From assembly GCA_900540045.1 (NCBI GenBank), contig UQEF01000005.1, positions 1-58,484 of the forward strand: a stretch of 58,484 nucleotides of DNA. Reading direction: 5' to 3'. A model generated the notes under the pieces. The model was given only the letters and a program-made list of their open reading frames with translations. It had not been told where the DNA came from and searched no databases. The translations under genes were made by a program, and so were the position numbers. This document shows positions 29,036-37,893 of this stretch, in pieces. The stretch comes from an uncultured Eubacteriales bacterium. Lineage in GTDB: Bacteria; Bacillota; Clostridia; Christensenellales; Aristaeellaceae. How positions within the stretch are numbered: position 1 is the stretch's first letter; each line of letters begins with the position of its first letter.

Positions 29036-30229
29036 ATGCGAAAACCACCCACCCGGCTCAAAAAAACCATCGGCTGGCTGCTCTCGGCCTTTCTGCTCGT
29101 GGTGTACTTTTCTCCCCAGGCACAGCTGCTTCGGACCCTGCCCGCCAGGCTCAGCGTGGCTGTGGGCCAGCAGGCCGTGCTCGACGCGCCCTTTCCCCTG
29201 ACCGTTGAGGCGGGAGAGGACGTATCCGCCGGCGCGTCTTTGGATGAAACGCTGGAGGAAGGCGCGGGGACAAGCACCGCTACCATCAGCTTTTTGGGAC
29301 TGTTGCCCCTGCGAGAGGTAGAAATCGACATCAGCGATGATCTGCGGCTCTATCCCGGCGGGCAGGCGGTAGGCGTGGCGCTGCACACCCAGGGCGTGCT
29401 GGTGGTGGGCACCAGCGACCTCAGCGGCGCTTACAGCCCTGCGCGTCTGGCTGGGGTAAAGGCGGGCGACCTGATCACCCGGGCGGGCGGCAAGCCGCTG
29501 GAAAGCGCCGCGCAGCTGACGGAGATGGTGGCCGCCATGGGCGACGCGCCGCTGCCCTTGACCATTCAGCGTGGCAACAGTACGCTGGAGGTGACGCTCA
29601 CCCCGCAGCGCGACGGCCAGAGCGGCGACTACCGCATCGGCGCCTGGGTGCGCGACAGCACCGCGGGTGTGGGAACCCTGTCCTTCTATGGCGCGCTGGA
29701 GGAAGGGGGCGATACGCGCTTTGGCGCGTTGGGCCATGCCATCACCGACAGCGACACCCAGCAGGTGCTCACCGTGGGCCGGGGTCAGATCATGCAGGCC
29801 GATGTGGTGGATGTCAGAAAAGGCGAGGCCGGCTTTCCGGGTGAGCTCAAGGGGAGCTTTCTGAGGGAAAACCGGGTGCTGGGCGATATCTTTGTGAACA
29901 ACCAGTACGGCATCTATGGCGAACTGGAGGAGATCCCGGAGCATCCGCTCTATCCCGACGGCGTGCCCATCGGACGGCGTGACGCGGTGCACACGGGTCC
30001 TGCGACCATCCTCTCCACCGTGGGGACCGACGGCATGCGTGAATACGACGTGGAGATTGTCGAGGTGGCGCGCCAGTCCCAGCCCGCGCAGCGAAGCATG
30101 GTACTGCGGGTCACCGACCCGGAGCTGCTGAAGCGCACGGGCGGCATCGTACAGGGCATGAGCGGCAGCCCCATCCTGCAGGACGGTCGCCTGATTGGAG
30201 CGGTGACACATGTGTGGGTCAATCCATGA
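29036..30229 (+). CDS. spoIVB: SpoIVB peptidase (S55 family)
   Basis: 397 residues. An N-terminal membrane anchor (WLLSAFLLVVYFSP), a PDZ domain (about 105-195, SPARLAGVKAGDLITRAGGKPL) and the S55 serine protease domain are present; the catalytic His is in ALGHAITD and the nucleophile Ser in VQGMSGSPILQDG. In sporulation SpoIVB acts in the intermembrane space to trigger sigma-K activation. The end is odd: after AVTHVWVN the frame stops at once, whereas relatives continue with a short NDPTxGFG-like tail. The same letters appear in another frame (NDTCFGR), which suggests a 4-base insertion that clips about 20 residues. The usual partner spo0A does not follow. Confidence 0.9.
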   Translation: MRKPPTRLKKTIGWLLSAFLLVVYFSPQAQLLRTLPARLSVAVGQQAVLDAPFPLTVEAGEDVSAGASLDETLEEGAGTSTATISFLGLLPLREVEIDISDDLRLYPGGQAVGVALHTQGVLVVGTSDLSGAYSPARLAGVKAGDLITRAGGKPLESAAQLTEMVAAMGDAPLPLTIQRGNSTLEVTLTPQRDGQSGDYRIGAWVRDSTAGVGTLSFYGALEEGGDTRFGALGHAITDSDTQQVLTVGRGQIMQADVVDVRKGEAGFPGELKGSFLRENRVLGDIFVNNQYGIYGELEEIPEHPLYPDGVPIGRRDAVHTGPATILSTVGTDGMREYDVEIVEVARQSQPAQRSMVLRVTDPELLKRTGGIVQGMSGSPILQDGRLIGAVTHVWVNP

Positions 30230-30524
30230 TACCTGCTTTGGCCGCGTTCACCCGCTTGCATGGCGTTATTCTCCAATTGTTCGGTTTCTGTTCACAACGC
30301 CGCCATAATCATTTGCTATCCTTAGATCGTCGATAAAGACGAAATGCGCTGCGGAAGCGGTGCGAAGGGAAGCTCTTGCGCAAGAGATACGGTTCCTGCT
30401 CCGGATGGTTCCGGCTGTGCGGCGGCTGCTTTTTGGGCGGTTTTGCGCCCCTCTGATCCCGCATGGCGTTCCCTCCGCTTCCGGGCGCGACAAAAAACTC
30501 CGCGGCTTGGCCGCGTTTCAATAC
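30230..30524. other. non-coding stretch after spoIVB
   Basis: About 300 bases with no supported gene. The first 60 bases hold the out-of-frame remainder of the spoIVB tail; the rest shows no coding pattern or RNA gene that I recognise. Confidence 0.4.
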
Positions 30525-30556
30525 CGGCTCCCGTTCGCCAGAACGGGAGCCGTTTT
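30525..30556 (+). terminator. intrinsic terminator upstream of the GntR gene
   Basis: CGGCTCCCGTTC and GAACGGGAGCCG form a perfect 12-bp stem with a 4-base loop, followed by TTTT. Confidence 0.88.
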
Positions 30557-30576
30557 CATCTGTATCCAATCCAACC

Positions 30577-30606
30577 TTGACAATCCGCGGCACACCGTAC
30601 TACAAT
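30577..30606 (+). promoter_or_regulatory. promoter of the GntR-pepF-cca genes
   Basis: TTGACA (30577-30582), 18-base spacer, TACAAT (30601-30606). Confidence 0.8.
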
Positions 30607-30644
30607 GAAAAAGAAATACAAAGAAAGTACAGGGGGGCGGCCTG

Positions 30645-31343
30645 ATGGTACCGATGAGCCTGGCTCCGTCAATGGAAAGCAAGCCGATCCGCGAAGTGGC
30701 ATACGAAACCCTGAAAAACGCGATCGTCACCGGGGAGATTCCCGCAGGTTCGCGCATTGTGGAGACCGAATATGCCGAACGCATGCACATCAGCCGCACG
30801 CCGCTTCGCGAGGCCCTGCGCAAGCTGGAACGTGACGGGCTGGTGGAATATGTCGTCAGACGGGGCGTGGTGGTGCGCGCCTTTACCATCGCGGACGTCG
30901 AGGAGATCTACACCATCCGGAACGCCCTGGAAATGCTCACGCTGCCCGCCATTGTCCGCAATGCCACCGCTGAGGACATCCGGTCGCTCCGTGCGCTGCT
31001 GCAGGAAATGGACGCCTTTGACGAGACGGGGGATATCGAGGCGCTTTCGCCCCGTGCGCGCGCCTTCCATACACAGCTGACGCGGCTGTCCAAAATGAAC
31101 CGCATCCTGCGCGTCATTGAGAGCCAGGATCAGTATATCACGCGCTTTTCGGCGCTGTCCATCGCGCGGGAAACGCGGCGGCACGCGGCGCACCGGGAGC
31201 ATCACCAGCTGGTGGACTTGGTGGAACAGCGGGACCTGGAATCCTTTGAAAAGCTGATGCGCAAGCACATCGAGCGGAGCAAGGAAACCTGTCTGCTGGC
31301 CCTGGAAGAAAGCAAGCTTAAGCACAATGAAGCGCAGAAATAA
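30645..31343 (+). CDS. GntR family (FadR-type) transcriptional regulator
   Basis: 232 residues. The winged HTH (YAERMHISRTPLREALRKLERDGL) is followed by an FCD helical domain (residues about 90-220) with the expected acidic and histidine metal/ligand positions (EIYTIRNALEML, HTQLTRLSKMN, HREHHQLVD). It starts after a GGGGGG-type site. It is the first gene after a good promoter and sits 30 bases before the oligopeptidase gene; its ligand is unknown. It is not closely similar to the GntR protein at 2991. Confidence 0.88.
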   Translation: MVPMSLAPSMESKPIREVAYETLKNAIVTGEIPAGSRIVETEYAERMHISRTPLREALRKLERDGLVEYVVRRGVVVRAFTIADVEEIYTIRNALEMLTLPAIVRNATAEDIRSLRALLQEMDAFDETGDIEALSPRARAFHTQLTRLSKMNRILRVIESQDQYITRFSALSIARETRRHAAHREHHQLVDLVEQRDLESFEKLMRKHIERSKETCLLALEESKLKHNEAQK

Positions 31344-31373
31344 CGGGTTTTTGAAGGAAGGAAGGCGCATTTC

Positions 31374-33131
31374 GTGAACGAGGGCACCTGGGATTTGAGC
31401 GTATTTTATCAGGACTTTGACGATCCGGCCCTGCGCGGCGATATCGACGCGATCCGCGCTGCGGCGGAGGGCATGGAAGACTTGCTCGCACAGGACCGCC
31501 CGGAGGCGGACCGCCTGGAAGCGATGGTCTCCTGCCTGGAGGATATGACCAACCGTTTAACTCGCGCGTACGGCTATGCCGAGCTGACGCTGGCGGCGGA
31601 TACGGAAAATGAGGGGGCGCTCCGCCTGATGGATGAGCTCAGCGCCCTGATGGTAGAGGTGCAGCTGTGCCAGAGCCGCTGCGCGCGGCATGTGGGTGGC
31701 GTGAGCGGCCTGGATCAGCTGATCGAAGGCCGTGAAGCGCTCCGGGAAAACGGATTCATCCTGCGGGAGATGGCCCGGCAGTCGGCGCATATGCTGCCCG
31801 CCGAGCTGGAAAAATGGATGCTTCGCATGTCGCTGGATGGGGGAGACGCGTTTTCCAAGCTGCGCGACCGGCTCATTGGCACGCATACGGTGGACCTGAA
31901 CGGCAAGGCTCAGCCTCTGCCCGCGGTGCGCGGCATGGCCTACGATCCGGACCCCGCGGTGCGCAAGGCCGCCTATGAGGCGGAGCTGGCCAGCTACCGC
32001 AAGATCGAGACGCCCATGGCCTTCTGCTTAAGCTGCATCAAGGGCGAGGCGCTGACCATGTGCGAGGCAAAGGGCTATTCCGACGTATTGAGCCAGCAGC
32101 TGGCCGAAAGCCGGATGGACCACGAGACGCTGGATGCCATGTGGACCGCCATCCGTGAGGCGCTGCCGGATTTCCGGCGCTATCTGCGCAAAAAGGCGGG
32201 GCTGCTGGGCCATACGAACGGCCTGCCCTTCTACGACCTGTTCGCGCCGATGGGGCGGGATACCAAGCGGTATACCGTGGCGGAGGCGCGGGAGCTGCTG
32301 GTGCGCGTCTTTTCGCAGGTGCACCCCGAAATGGGCCGGTTTATCGACCATGCGTTTGAAAACCGCTGGATCGACCTCTATCCCCGTGAAGGCAAGGAGG
32401 GGGGCGCATTCTGCGCGGGCTTCCATCAGATGAAGATCAGCCGGGTGCTGACCAACTTCGTGGGCAGCTTCAGCGATGTGAGCACGCTGGCGCACGAGCT
32501 GGGGCATGGCTGGCACAACGTGTGCCTGGAGCGCGTGCCGGTGCTCATGGCCGACCCGCCCATGCCCCTTGCCGAGACGGCCTCCATCTTTAACGAAACG
32601 CTGCTCAGCCACGAGGTGCGCAAGACCGCAGATGACGAGACGCGCTTTGCTCTGTTGGAAAACAGCCTGATGGAGGCTACCCAGGTCATCGTGGACATCT
32701 ACAGCCGCTTCCTGTTTGAATGCGCCGTGTTTGAGGCCCGAAAGACCCACATCCCCACGGCCGCAGAGCTGAACCGCATGATGCTGGATGCCCAGCGGGA
32801 GAGCTACGGCGACGGGCTGGACCCCGAGGTCATGCATTCCGGCATGTGGATCAACAAGAGCCACTACTACAGCGTGGGCCTGCACTTCTATAACTTCCCC
32901 TATGCCTTCGGCCACCTGTTCGGCCTGGGCGTGTTCAAAAAATATCTGGAAAAGGGCGCGGCCTTTATGCCCGAATATGACGCGCTGCTGGCCTCCTGCG
33001 GGAGCGGGCTGGTGCGTGACGTGGCGGCGGGCGTGGGGATCGATGTGGCCAGCGTGGACTACTGGCGCGGCGCGCTGGATGTGTTCCGCGGGGAACTGGA
33101 CGAGTTTGAGCACCTGTGCGAGCGGCGATGA
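31374..33131 (+). CDS. pepF: M3 family oligoendopeptidase
   Basis: 585 residues from a GTG start after GAAGGAAGG. It is a cytoplasmic zinc peptidase that trims short peptides. The gluzincin motif STLAHELGHGWHN, with the third ligand Glu in LAETASIFNETLL, and the substrate-binding histidine/tyrosine segment SGMWINKSHYYSVGLHFYNF are all present. Length and layout match the clostridial pepF-related group. The stop overlaps the ATG of the CCA-adding enzyme. Confidence 0.94.
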   Translation: MNEGTWDLSVFYQDFDDPALRGDIDAIRAAAEGMEDLLAQDRPEADRLEAMVSCLEDMTNRLTRAYGYAELTLAADTENEGALRLMDELSALMVEVQLCQSRCARHVGGVSGLDQLIEGREALRENGFILREMARQSAHMLPAELEKWMLRMSLDGGDAFSKLRDRLIGTHTVDLNGKAQPLPAVRGMAYDPDPAVRKAAYEAELASYRKIETPMAFCLSCIKGEALTMCEAKGYSDVLSQQLAESRMDHETLDAMWTAIREALPDFRRYLRKKAGLLGHTNGLPFYDLFAPMGRDTKRYTVAEARELLVRVFSQVHPEMGRFIDHAFENRWIDLYPREGKEGGAFCAGFHQMKISRVLTNFVGSFSDVSTLAHELGHGWHNVCLERVPVLMADPPMPLAETASIFNETLLSHEVRKTADDETRFALLENSLMEATQVIVDIYSRFLFECAVFEARKTHIPTAAELNRMMLDAQRESYGDGLDPEVMHSGMWINKSHYYSVGLHFYNFPYAFGHLFGLGVFKKYLEKGAAFMPEYDALLASCGSGLVRDVAAGVGIDVASVDYWRGALDVFRGELDEFEHLCERR

Positions 33132-34414
33132 AGAAAGATGCATTGACGGGCGCGCCATGGCTTTTGGCTGTGGCGCGCGTTTTTGAGCGGGCGGGGGAAC
33201 CCGTCTACCTGGTGGGCGGGGCGGTGAGGAACCCGCTGATGGGGCTGCCCCTGTCCGATGTGGACATGTGCGGCCCGGCGCGGCCAGAGCGGGTCATGGC
33301 GCTGTGCGAGGGTACGCAGGTGCGGGCGGTGCTGCGCGCGGCGCACTTCGGCACCGTGGAGCTGCATGTGACGGACGAGTGCGGCGTGCGGCATATGGCC
33401 GAATACACCACGTTCCGCGAGGACAGCTACCGCTGCGGCCATCGGCCGGATGCCGTGCGCTTTACCACGGACATCGGCGTGGATGCACGAAGGCGCGATT
33501 TCAGCGTCAACGCCCTCTATCGCCGCCTGTATGACGGCGAACTGGGCCCGGTCATCGACCCGACGGGGGGACAGAAGCACCTTGAACAGGGCGTTTTGCA
33601 CACCGTGACCCCTGACCCGGACCGTGTGCTCCGGGACGACGGACTGCGCATCCTGCGCGCGGCGCGCATTCAGGCTGAACTGGACCTTGCGCCCACGCCG
33701 GCGCTGCTGGACAGCCTCGCACGGCATGCGTCGCTGCTCCGGGACATCGCCTGCGAGCGCTTGCGCGATGAATGGCAGAAAACCCTTTTGGCTGATCTTC
33801 GGTACCCAATGCTCAAGCGCCGCGCTCCGGCTACCGCCAGCGGCCTCAAAACCCTGCGGGACTGCGGGGCGTGGCCCTATCTGCTGGACGCGCCTTATGA
33901 TGCGGAGGCGGTGAACGCCCTGGCGGCTTTGGGATGGGAGGACGCGCAGCTGGCGGGGAGGCTGGCGCTGCTGCTGAGGGAAATGAAGCCGTCCGAACTG
34001 CAAAGCGCTCTCTTGCGCCTGCGCTTTTCCACACGCGATGCGGTGCTGGCCGCACGGTATGGGGCGGCACTGCGGCATTTTGCAACGGGGCAAGGCGGCG
34101 CTTTTGAAACGGTGCAGCTGGGCCGCGATGCGGTGACCTATGCGGCGGTTGCTTTCCAAGCGCTTGCGGATGCGGCGGACGAGGCGCGCGCAAAGGGCGC
34201 GTTGGACGCATTGAGGGACGCGCCGTGGTCGCTCAGGGAACTGGCCGTCGGAGGGGACGCGCTGATGCCGCTGCTGACCGCGCGGGGCGTGCCCGCCCGG
34301 CAGATGGGACGCCTGCTGGAAACGCTGTGGCGCATGGCAGTGGAGAGTCATATCCAAAATGAAACCGCCGCGCTGCTTCGCGCGGCGGACGAGTGGCTCA
34401 GCGGCATGGAGTGA
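33128..34414 (+). CDS. cca: CCA-adding tRNA nucleotidyltransferase / poly(A) polymerase family
   Basis: 428 residues. The class II nucleotidyltransferase head shows the motif A loop YLVGGAVRNPLMGLPLSDVDM with both catalytic Asp residues; the position usually occupied by Asp in VRD is Asn here. Motif B (RRRDFSVNALYRRLYDG), the ERxxxE-like ACERLRDEW motif and the helical neck follow. No C-terminal HD domain is visible. It would repair or add the 3' CCA of tRNAs. The ATG overlaps the pepF stop by four bases. The C-terminal third (about residues 235-428) is poorly conserved. Confidence 0.88.
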   Translation: MKKDALTGAPWLLAVARVFERAGEPVYLVGGAVRNPLMGLPLSDVDMCGPARPERVMALCEGTQVRAVLRAAHFGTVELHVTDECGVRHMAEYTTFREDSYRCGHRPDAVRFTTDIGVDARRRDFSVNALYRRLYDGELGPVIDPTGGQKHLEQGVLHTVTPDPDRVLRDDGLRILRAARIQAELDLAPTPALLDSLARHASLLRDIACERLRDEWQKTLLADLRYPMLKRRAPATASGLKTLRDCGAWPYLLDAPYDAEAVNALAALGWEDAQLAGRLALLLREMKPSELQSALLRLRFSTRDAVLAARYGAALRHFATGQGGAFETVQLGRDAVTYAAVAFQALADAADEARAKGALDALRDAPWSLRELAVGGDALMPLLTARGVPARQMGRLLETLWRMAVESHIQNETAALLRAADEWLSGME

Positions 34415-34452
34415 GCGGTACCGGCAAAGGAGGGGAAGGACGCGGCCTGTCA

Positions 34453-34747
34453 GCCGCGCCCTCAGACCGTTGAAAAACCCTGAATTTGGAGAAAGCCGCG
34501 TTTCTTGCGTCCTTCGGATGCTCGCAACGCTCGTGGAAAATGCTGCGGCATAAGGCTTTGGGGCTCTGCCCCAAACCCCGGCAGGCGCGAAGGGAAGCGC
34601 GTGCCCTGTGGGCACTTGGGCCGAAGGCCCAAAGCGACCCGAAGCGGGGCAGCGAAACCATGCGCGCGACCGTCAGGGAGTGCGCGTGATTAAGCAACCG
34701 GGAAGGCCCCTGCACCCCGCACTTTGTCGGCAGACTGAGGGCGCGGC
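34453..34747. mobile_element. MITE-like non-coding element, 295 bp
   Basis: Perfect 13-bp terminal inverted repeats GCCGCGCCCTCAG (34453-34465) and CTGAGGGCGCGGC (34735-34747) enclose a sequence with internal hairpins (TTTGGGGC/GCCCCAAA near 34556-34576 and TTGGGCC/GGCCCAA near 34617-34635) and no gene. The element is flanked by CTGTCA on both sides (34447-34452 and 34748-34753), as a target duplication would be. The right copy contains the stop codon of the gene on the minus strand. Alternatively the ends are two related terminator hairpins. Confidence 0.5.
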
Positions 34748-34750
34748 CTG

Positions 34751-35998
34751 TCAGCCGTGCCCTTCTTCAAACCATGCCTGCGGCGCGAAGAACGTTTCTC
34801 CCATGCGGGTCAGAAGGATGTACAAGCCATCCACGGCGGTCCCCACCAGCCACGCGCCTTCCTCAAGCGGGCAGGTGCTTTGCATGTCGGGGGATGCGTA
34901 CATGGGGCGTCCCCGGCATTCCTCGCGGAGGATTTTCTGAGAAAAGGTGCTTTTGACCCGGTCCATATCGTCGCCAAAGGCCAGCTGCTCCCTCGGAACC
35001 CAGCCCGACAGGCGGTCATCCGTGCCTACCGCCACCTCGCACCATTGCTCCGCTTCCTTCAGGATGCGCACGGGCGTGCCGCAGAAGAGGGCGCCCGGCG
35101 ACGGTGCGTCCTGTCCCGGCCAGGCGCGGAGCATCGCGGAGGATGCGCGGACCACGGCCCAGCCCTCGCGATGGAGAGAAGCGTGCAGCGCTTCTTCGCT
35201 GCGGGGAAGGCCGTCCACGCCATCCTCCAGCAGGTTGGCGCCAGCCAACGTGCCGACCGTCAGACCGATCGTACTGCCGTCATCCCATGCGCGGGAGCAC
35301 CAGATCCCGCAAAAGCCGTTCTCGAAATCAAAGGCAGGCGCGCTGAAAAACTGCGCCCAGGTCAAGAGCCAGCTTCCGCCCGCCGTCAGACGGTAGCATG
35401 CGAGGCTGTGCGCATCGTCCCACCGCAGACACAGGCCGCCGTCTCCCGTGTTTGACAGGTCCAGCCGCGCGTCGTGAGGCAGGGCGGGCGATCGGGCCAT
35501 GGCGTACCGTCCGCCGCTTTCCGTTACGATTTGCAGGCGGCGGACGCCCTGCACATCCTGCGTGAGCAAAATCAGCGACCGCGTTTGCAGGCAGCTGTCC
35601 AGCACCCGGTCCGTGACGGGAATCTTCGATGTGTCAAAGGCGGCGTCCGTCAGAAACAGAGCGCTCTGCGGCGCTGCCTCCAGCAGGGCGTCAAAGCCCT
35701 CCCTTTCCAGCCGCTGGAGCAGCTTCCCGGACAGCGGCACGGGCAGACAGTCCTCAACCTGCGGCTGCCTGCCGTCCGGTGGAAACAATGCGCGTCTTAC
35801 ATGGAGAACGCCATCCTCGATGCGGCTGTAGTCGGCATAGACCTCGCTTTGATGATGGTAGCTTCCGTAGGTCCGCAGCGTGTAGCCGGGAAAGAAGGCC
35901 GCCGCCTCGGACCGGGATATCTGTTCGCCGAAGGCCGGCACGGGCCGGAAACAGACGCAGGCCAGCGCCGCGCAAAGCATGCAGAGCGCTTTTTTCAC
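34751..35998 (-). CDS. secreted SH3-domain protein, paralogue of the gene at 36018-37784
   Basis: 415 residues from a GTG start (VKKALCML) preceded by GGGAGGGGG. A signal peptide (to about VPAFGEQ) is followed by a domain (FFPGYTLRTYGSYH.. to LSNTGDGGLCLRWDD) and an SH3b-like region (GWAVVRASSAMLRAWPGQDA..GALFCGTPVRILKEAEQWCEV, then DRLSGWVPREQLAFGDDMD) and a closing repeat (LVGTAVDGLYILLTRMGETF). All of these align with the upstream paralogue, which has an additional N-terminal domain. Function unknown; a cell-wall-associated role is suggested by the SH3 fold. The gap to the paralogue is 19 bases, so they form an operon. Confidence 0.75.
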   Translation of the reverse strand: MKKALCMLCAALACVCFRPVPAFGEQISRSEAAAFFPGYTLRTYGSYHHQSEVYADYSRIEDGVLHVRRALFPPDGRQPQVEDCLPVPLSGKLLQRLEREGFDALLEAAPQSALFLTDAAFDTSKIPVTDRVLDSCLQTRSLILLTQDVQGVRRLQIVTESGGRYAMARSPALPHDARLDLSNTGDGGLCLRWDDAHSLACYRLTAGGSWLLTWAQFFSAPAFDFENGFCGIWCSRAWDDGSTIGLTVGTLAGANLLEDGVDGLPRSEEALHASLHREGWAVVRASSAMLRAWPGQDAPSPGALFCGTPVRILKEAEQWCEVAVGTDDRLSGWVPREQLAFGDDMDRVKSTFSQKILREECRGRPMYASPDMQSTCPLEEGAWLVGTAVDGLYILLTRMGETFFAPQAWFEEGHG

Positions 35999-36017
35999 GC
36001 GAATCCGCCCCCTCCCA

Positions 36018-37784
36018 TCAGCCGTTGCCTTCCCACAGCCAGCTCTGCGGCACATAACCCGCGTCGCCCAGATCGGTCAGAAGGATGTACCATTCATCCT
36101 CCACCACGCCCACAACATAGATGTTCCCCGCCAGCTCCTTTTCCGGACCCTCGTGCGGGGCGGAATAGGCGGGCTGGCGTTCTTCCAGCTCCAAAACATA
36201 CATCAAGCTCAGAAAAGCGGGCTCGACCTCGTCCATTTCGCTGCCAAAGGCCAGATAGCGCGTCATCATCCAGCCCTCCGGCCCGTTCAAGCCCAGAGCG
36301 ACCCGCGTCCAGTCGCCCTCCTGCCCCAGCACGCGCAGGGGCGTTCCGTTGTAGAATTTGCCCAGCGATTCGGCGCTCCGGTCCGGCCGCACGCGCAGGT
36401 GCAGGCGGTCGGCGGGGTCGGGGTTGCGCACCACCGCCCAGCCGTCGCGGTTCATGGCCGCGGCAAGCGCCTCCCCGGTCCCCGACAGGGCGGCGAGGTC
36501 CGCGCCGTCAAGGACCATCTGCGCAAGGTCGCCGATAAACAGGCCGTCTCGACTCGCGGCTGGCAGCCAGGTGGAAACGCCCCAAAAACGACAGGAGACC
36601 TCTAAGGTTCCCGCGTCACCAGGAATCCGTGCCCATTCGAGCCGCCATTCGCCGTCGGCCCCGAGCGCATAGCCCGCCTGCGCATGCTGTCCGTCCCAGG
36701 AAAAGTTGATCTCGCCATCCGTCGTGTGGAACAGGTCCAGCGTCGTGTCCGGGGGCAGCGGGGCGGTCAGGCAGCTCTGCCGGTAGGTCCCGTCGTCGTT
36801 CAGGACGATCACCTGCAGGAGGCGGTCTCCCTCGTCATCCTCCACCAGCAGCACCAGGCCGCCGGATTGCAGATCGGAGATCAGCACCGTGCCCGCGACC
36901 GGGAGGCGGCCGGTGTCGAGCGCATCGTCCGTCAGAAAGGTATCGCCCCAGCTGCTGGCGTCGATGAGATCGGAGACGGGCTCCGTCTCCAGCCGGGCCA
37001 GCAGCGTATCCGACAGCGGCACGGGGATGGAATCCACCACGGTTTCGTCCGACAGCGTGAACGTGGCGCGGCGGATGGCCAGCATCCCGTCCGAGATGCG
37101 CAGGTAGGACGCGTTGACCCGCGTGCCGGAATTGTATGGATCATAGCTTTGCAGCGTATAGCCCGCAAAGGCGTCCCGCACGTTTTGCTCCAGCAGTCTC
37201 TCCCGCGCCTGCGCCTCCGCGGGCGTGGCGGGGTGCCACCTGAAATCCCCGATCCAGGAAAGCAGCGCGTCGCCCGCGTCCACGCTCGCTACGGGCTGCG
37301 TACCGTCCTCGTAATAGTCGAGCCGCGTGCCCTGCACGATCACCTCGCCGGGATAGCGCTGGGGATCATACCAGCCGCAGATTGAAAACCACTGCCCGTC
37401 GTAGCGGTAGGAAAGCCGCGATCCGTCCTCGCTGACGATGTCAAAGCCCAGATCGTCCGGCCATGCGGAGCCGTCCGCACGGGACTGCCCCTGCCGGTGG
37501 CGCTCAAAGCGCAGGGACGTATGACCTTCCATGGCCGAGCCGGAGGAAAAGTTGCTCCACGCGCCGTCCTTTCGGAGAAAGCCGTACAGGCTCCAGTCGT
37601 TCAGCAGAAAGGCGTAGGCGCTGCCATCCGGCAGATCAAACAGCAGAGAATCCCACGATTCATCTTCGTAGCCGCATTCCGCCATCCAGCGGAGGATATC
37701 TTCGGGCACCTCCTGCGCGCGGGCGCAGGGAAGCGCGCAGGCCAGGACCATAAGCAATGCCAGCGCGGCGAGCGTTCGTTTCAT
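36018..37784 (-). CDS. secreted SH3-domain protein with extra N-terminal domain
   Basis: 588 residues from MKRTLAALALLMV, with a signal peptide ending near ARAQE. Residues about 25-190 form a domain not found in its neighbour, rich in aromatic residues and Asp/Gly (LLNDWSLYGFLRKDGAWSN). Residues about 210-400 align with the neighbour (FAGYTLQSYDPYN, LRISDGMLAIRRATF, SIPVPLSDTLLARLE), and an SH3b domain follows (RLHLRVRPDRSAESLGKFYN, GTPLRVLGQEGDWTRV). The protein ends with ILLTDLGDAGYVPQSWLWEG. Such SH3b domains often bind peptidoglycan. No catalytic motif is seen. It lies downstream of the glmM terminator. Confidence 0.75.
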   Translation of the reverse strand: MKRTLAALALLMVLACALPCARAQEVPEDILRWMAECGYEDESWDSLLFDLPDGSAYAFLLNDWSLYGFLRKDGAWSNFSSGSAMEGHTSLRFERHRQGQSRADGSAWPDDLGFDIVSEDGSRLSYRYDGQWFSICGWYDPQRYPGEVIVQGTRLDYYEDGTQPVASVDAGDALLSWIGDFRWHPATPAEAQARERLLEQNVRDAFAGYTLQSYDPYNSGTRVNASYLRISDGMLAIRRATFTLSDETVVDSIPVPLSDTLLARLETEPVSDLIDASSWGDTFLTDDALDTGRLPVAGTVLISDLQSGGLVLLVEDDEGDRLLQVIVLNDDGTYRQSCLTAPLPPDTTLDLFHTTDGEINFSWDGQHAQAGYALGADGEWRLEWARIPGDAGTLEVSCRFWGVSTWLPAASRDGLFIGDLAQMVLDGADLAALSGTGEALAAAMNRDGWAVVRNPDPADRLHLRVRPDRSAESLGKFYNGTPLRVLGQEGDWTRVALGLNGPEGWMMTRYLAFGSEMDEVEPAFLSLMYVLELEERQPAYSAPHEGPEKELAGNIYVVGVVEDEWYILLTDLGDAGYVPQSWLWEGNG

Positions 37785-37847
37785 TGGAACAATCCCCCTT
37801 TGCCCATACAACGAGCGGACATGGAAGTTCCTTCCGGGAACCGAAAC

Positions 37848-37875
37848 AAAAACGCCCGGCCTTGTTGGCCGGGCG
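37848..37875 (-). terminator. glmM terminator
   Basis: On the minus strand CGCCCGGCC and GGCCGGGCG with a 5-base loop are followed by TTTTTG. Confidence 0.92.
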
Positions 37876-37893
37876 AATCCATTTTGCGGGCGT

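Noticed and set aside
30645..31343. GntR gene as spo0A position partner of spoIVB
   Set aside because: spo0A normally follows spoIVB, but this protein is a plain FadR-type GntR regulator behind its own promoter and terminator.
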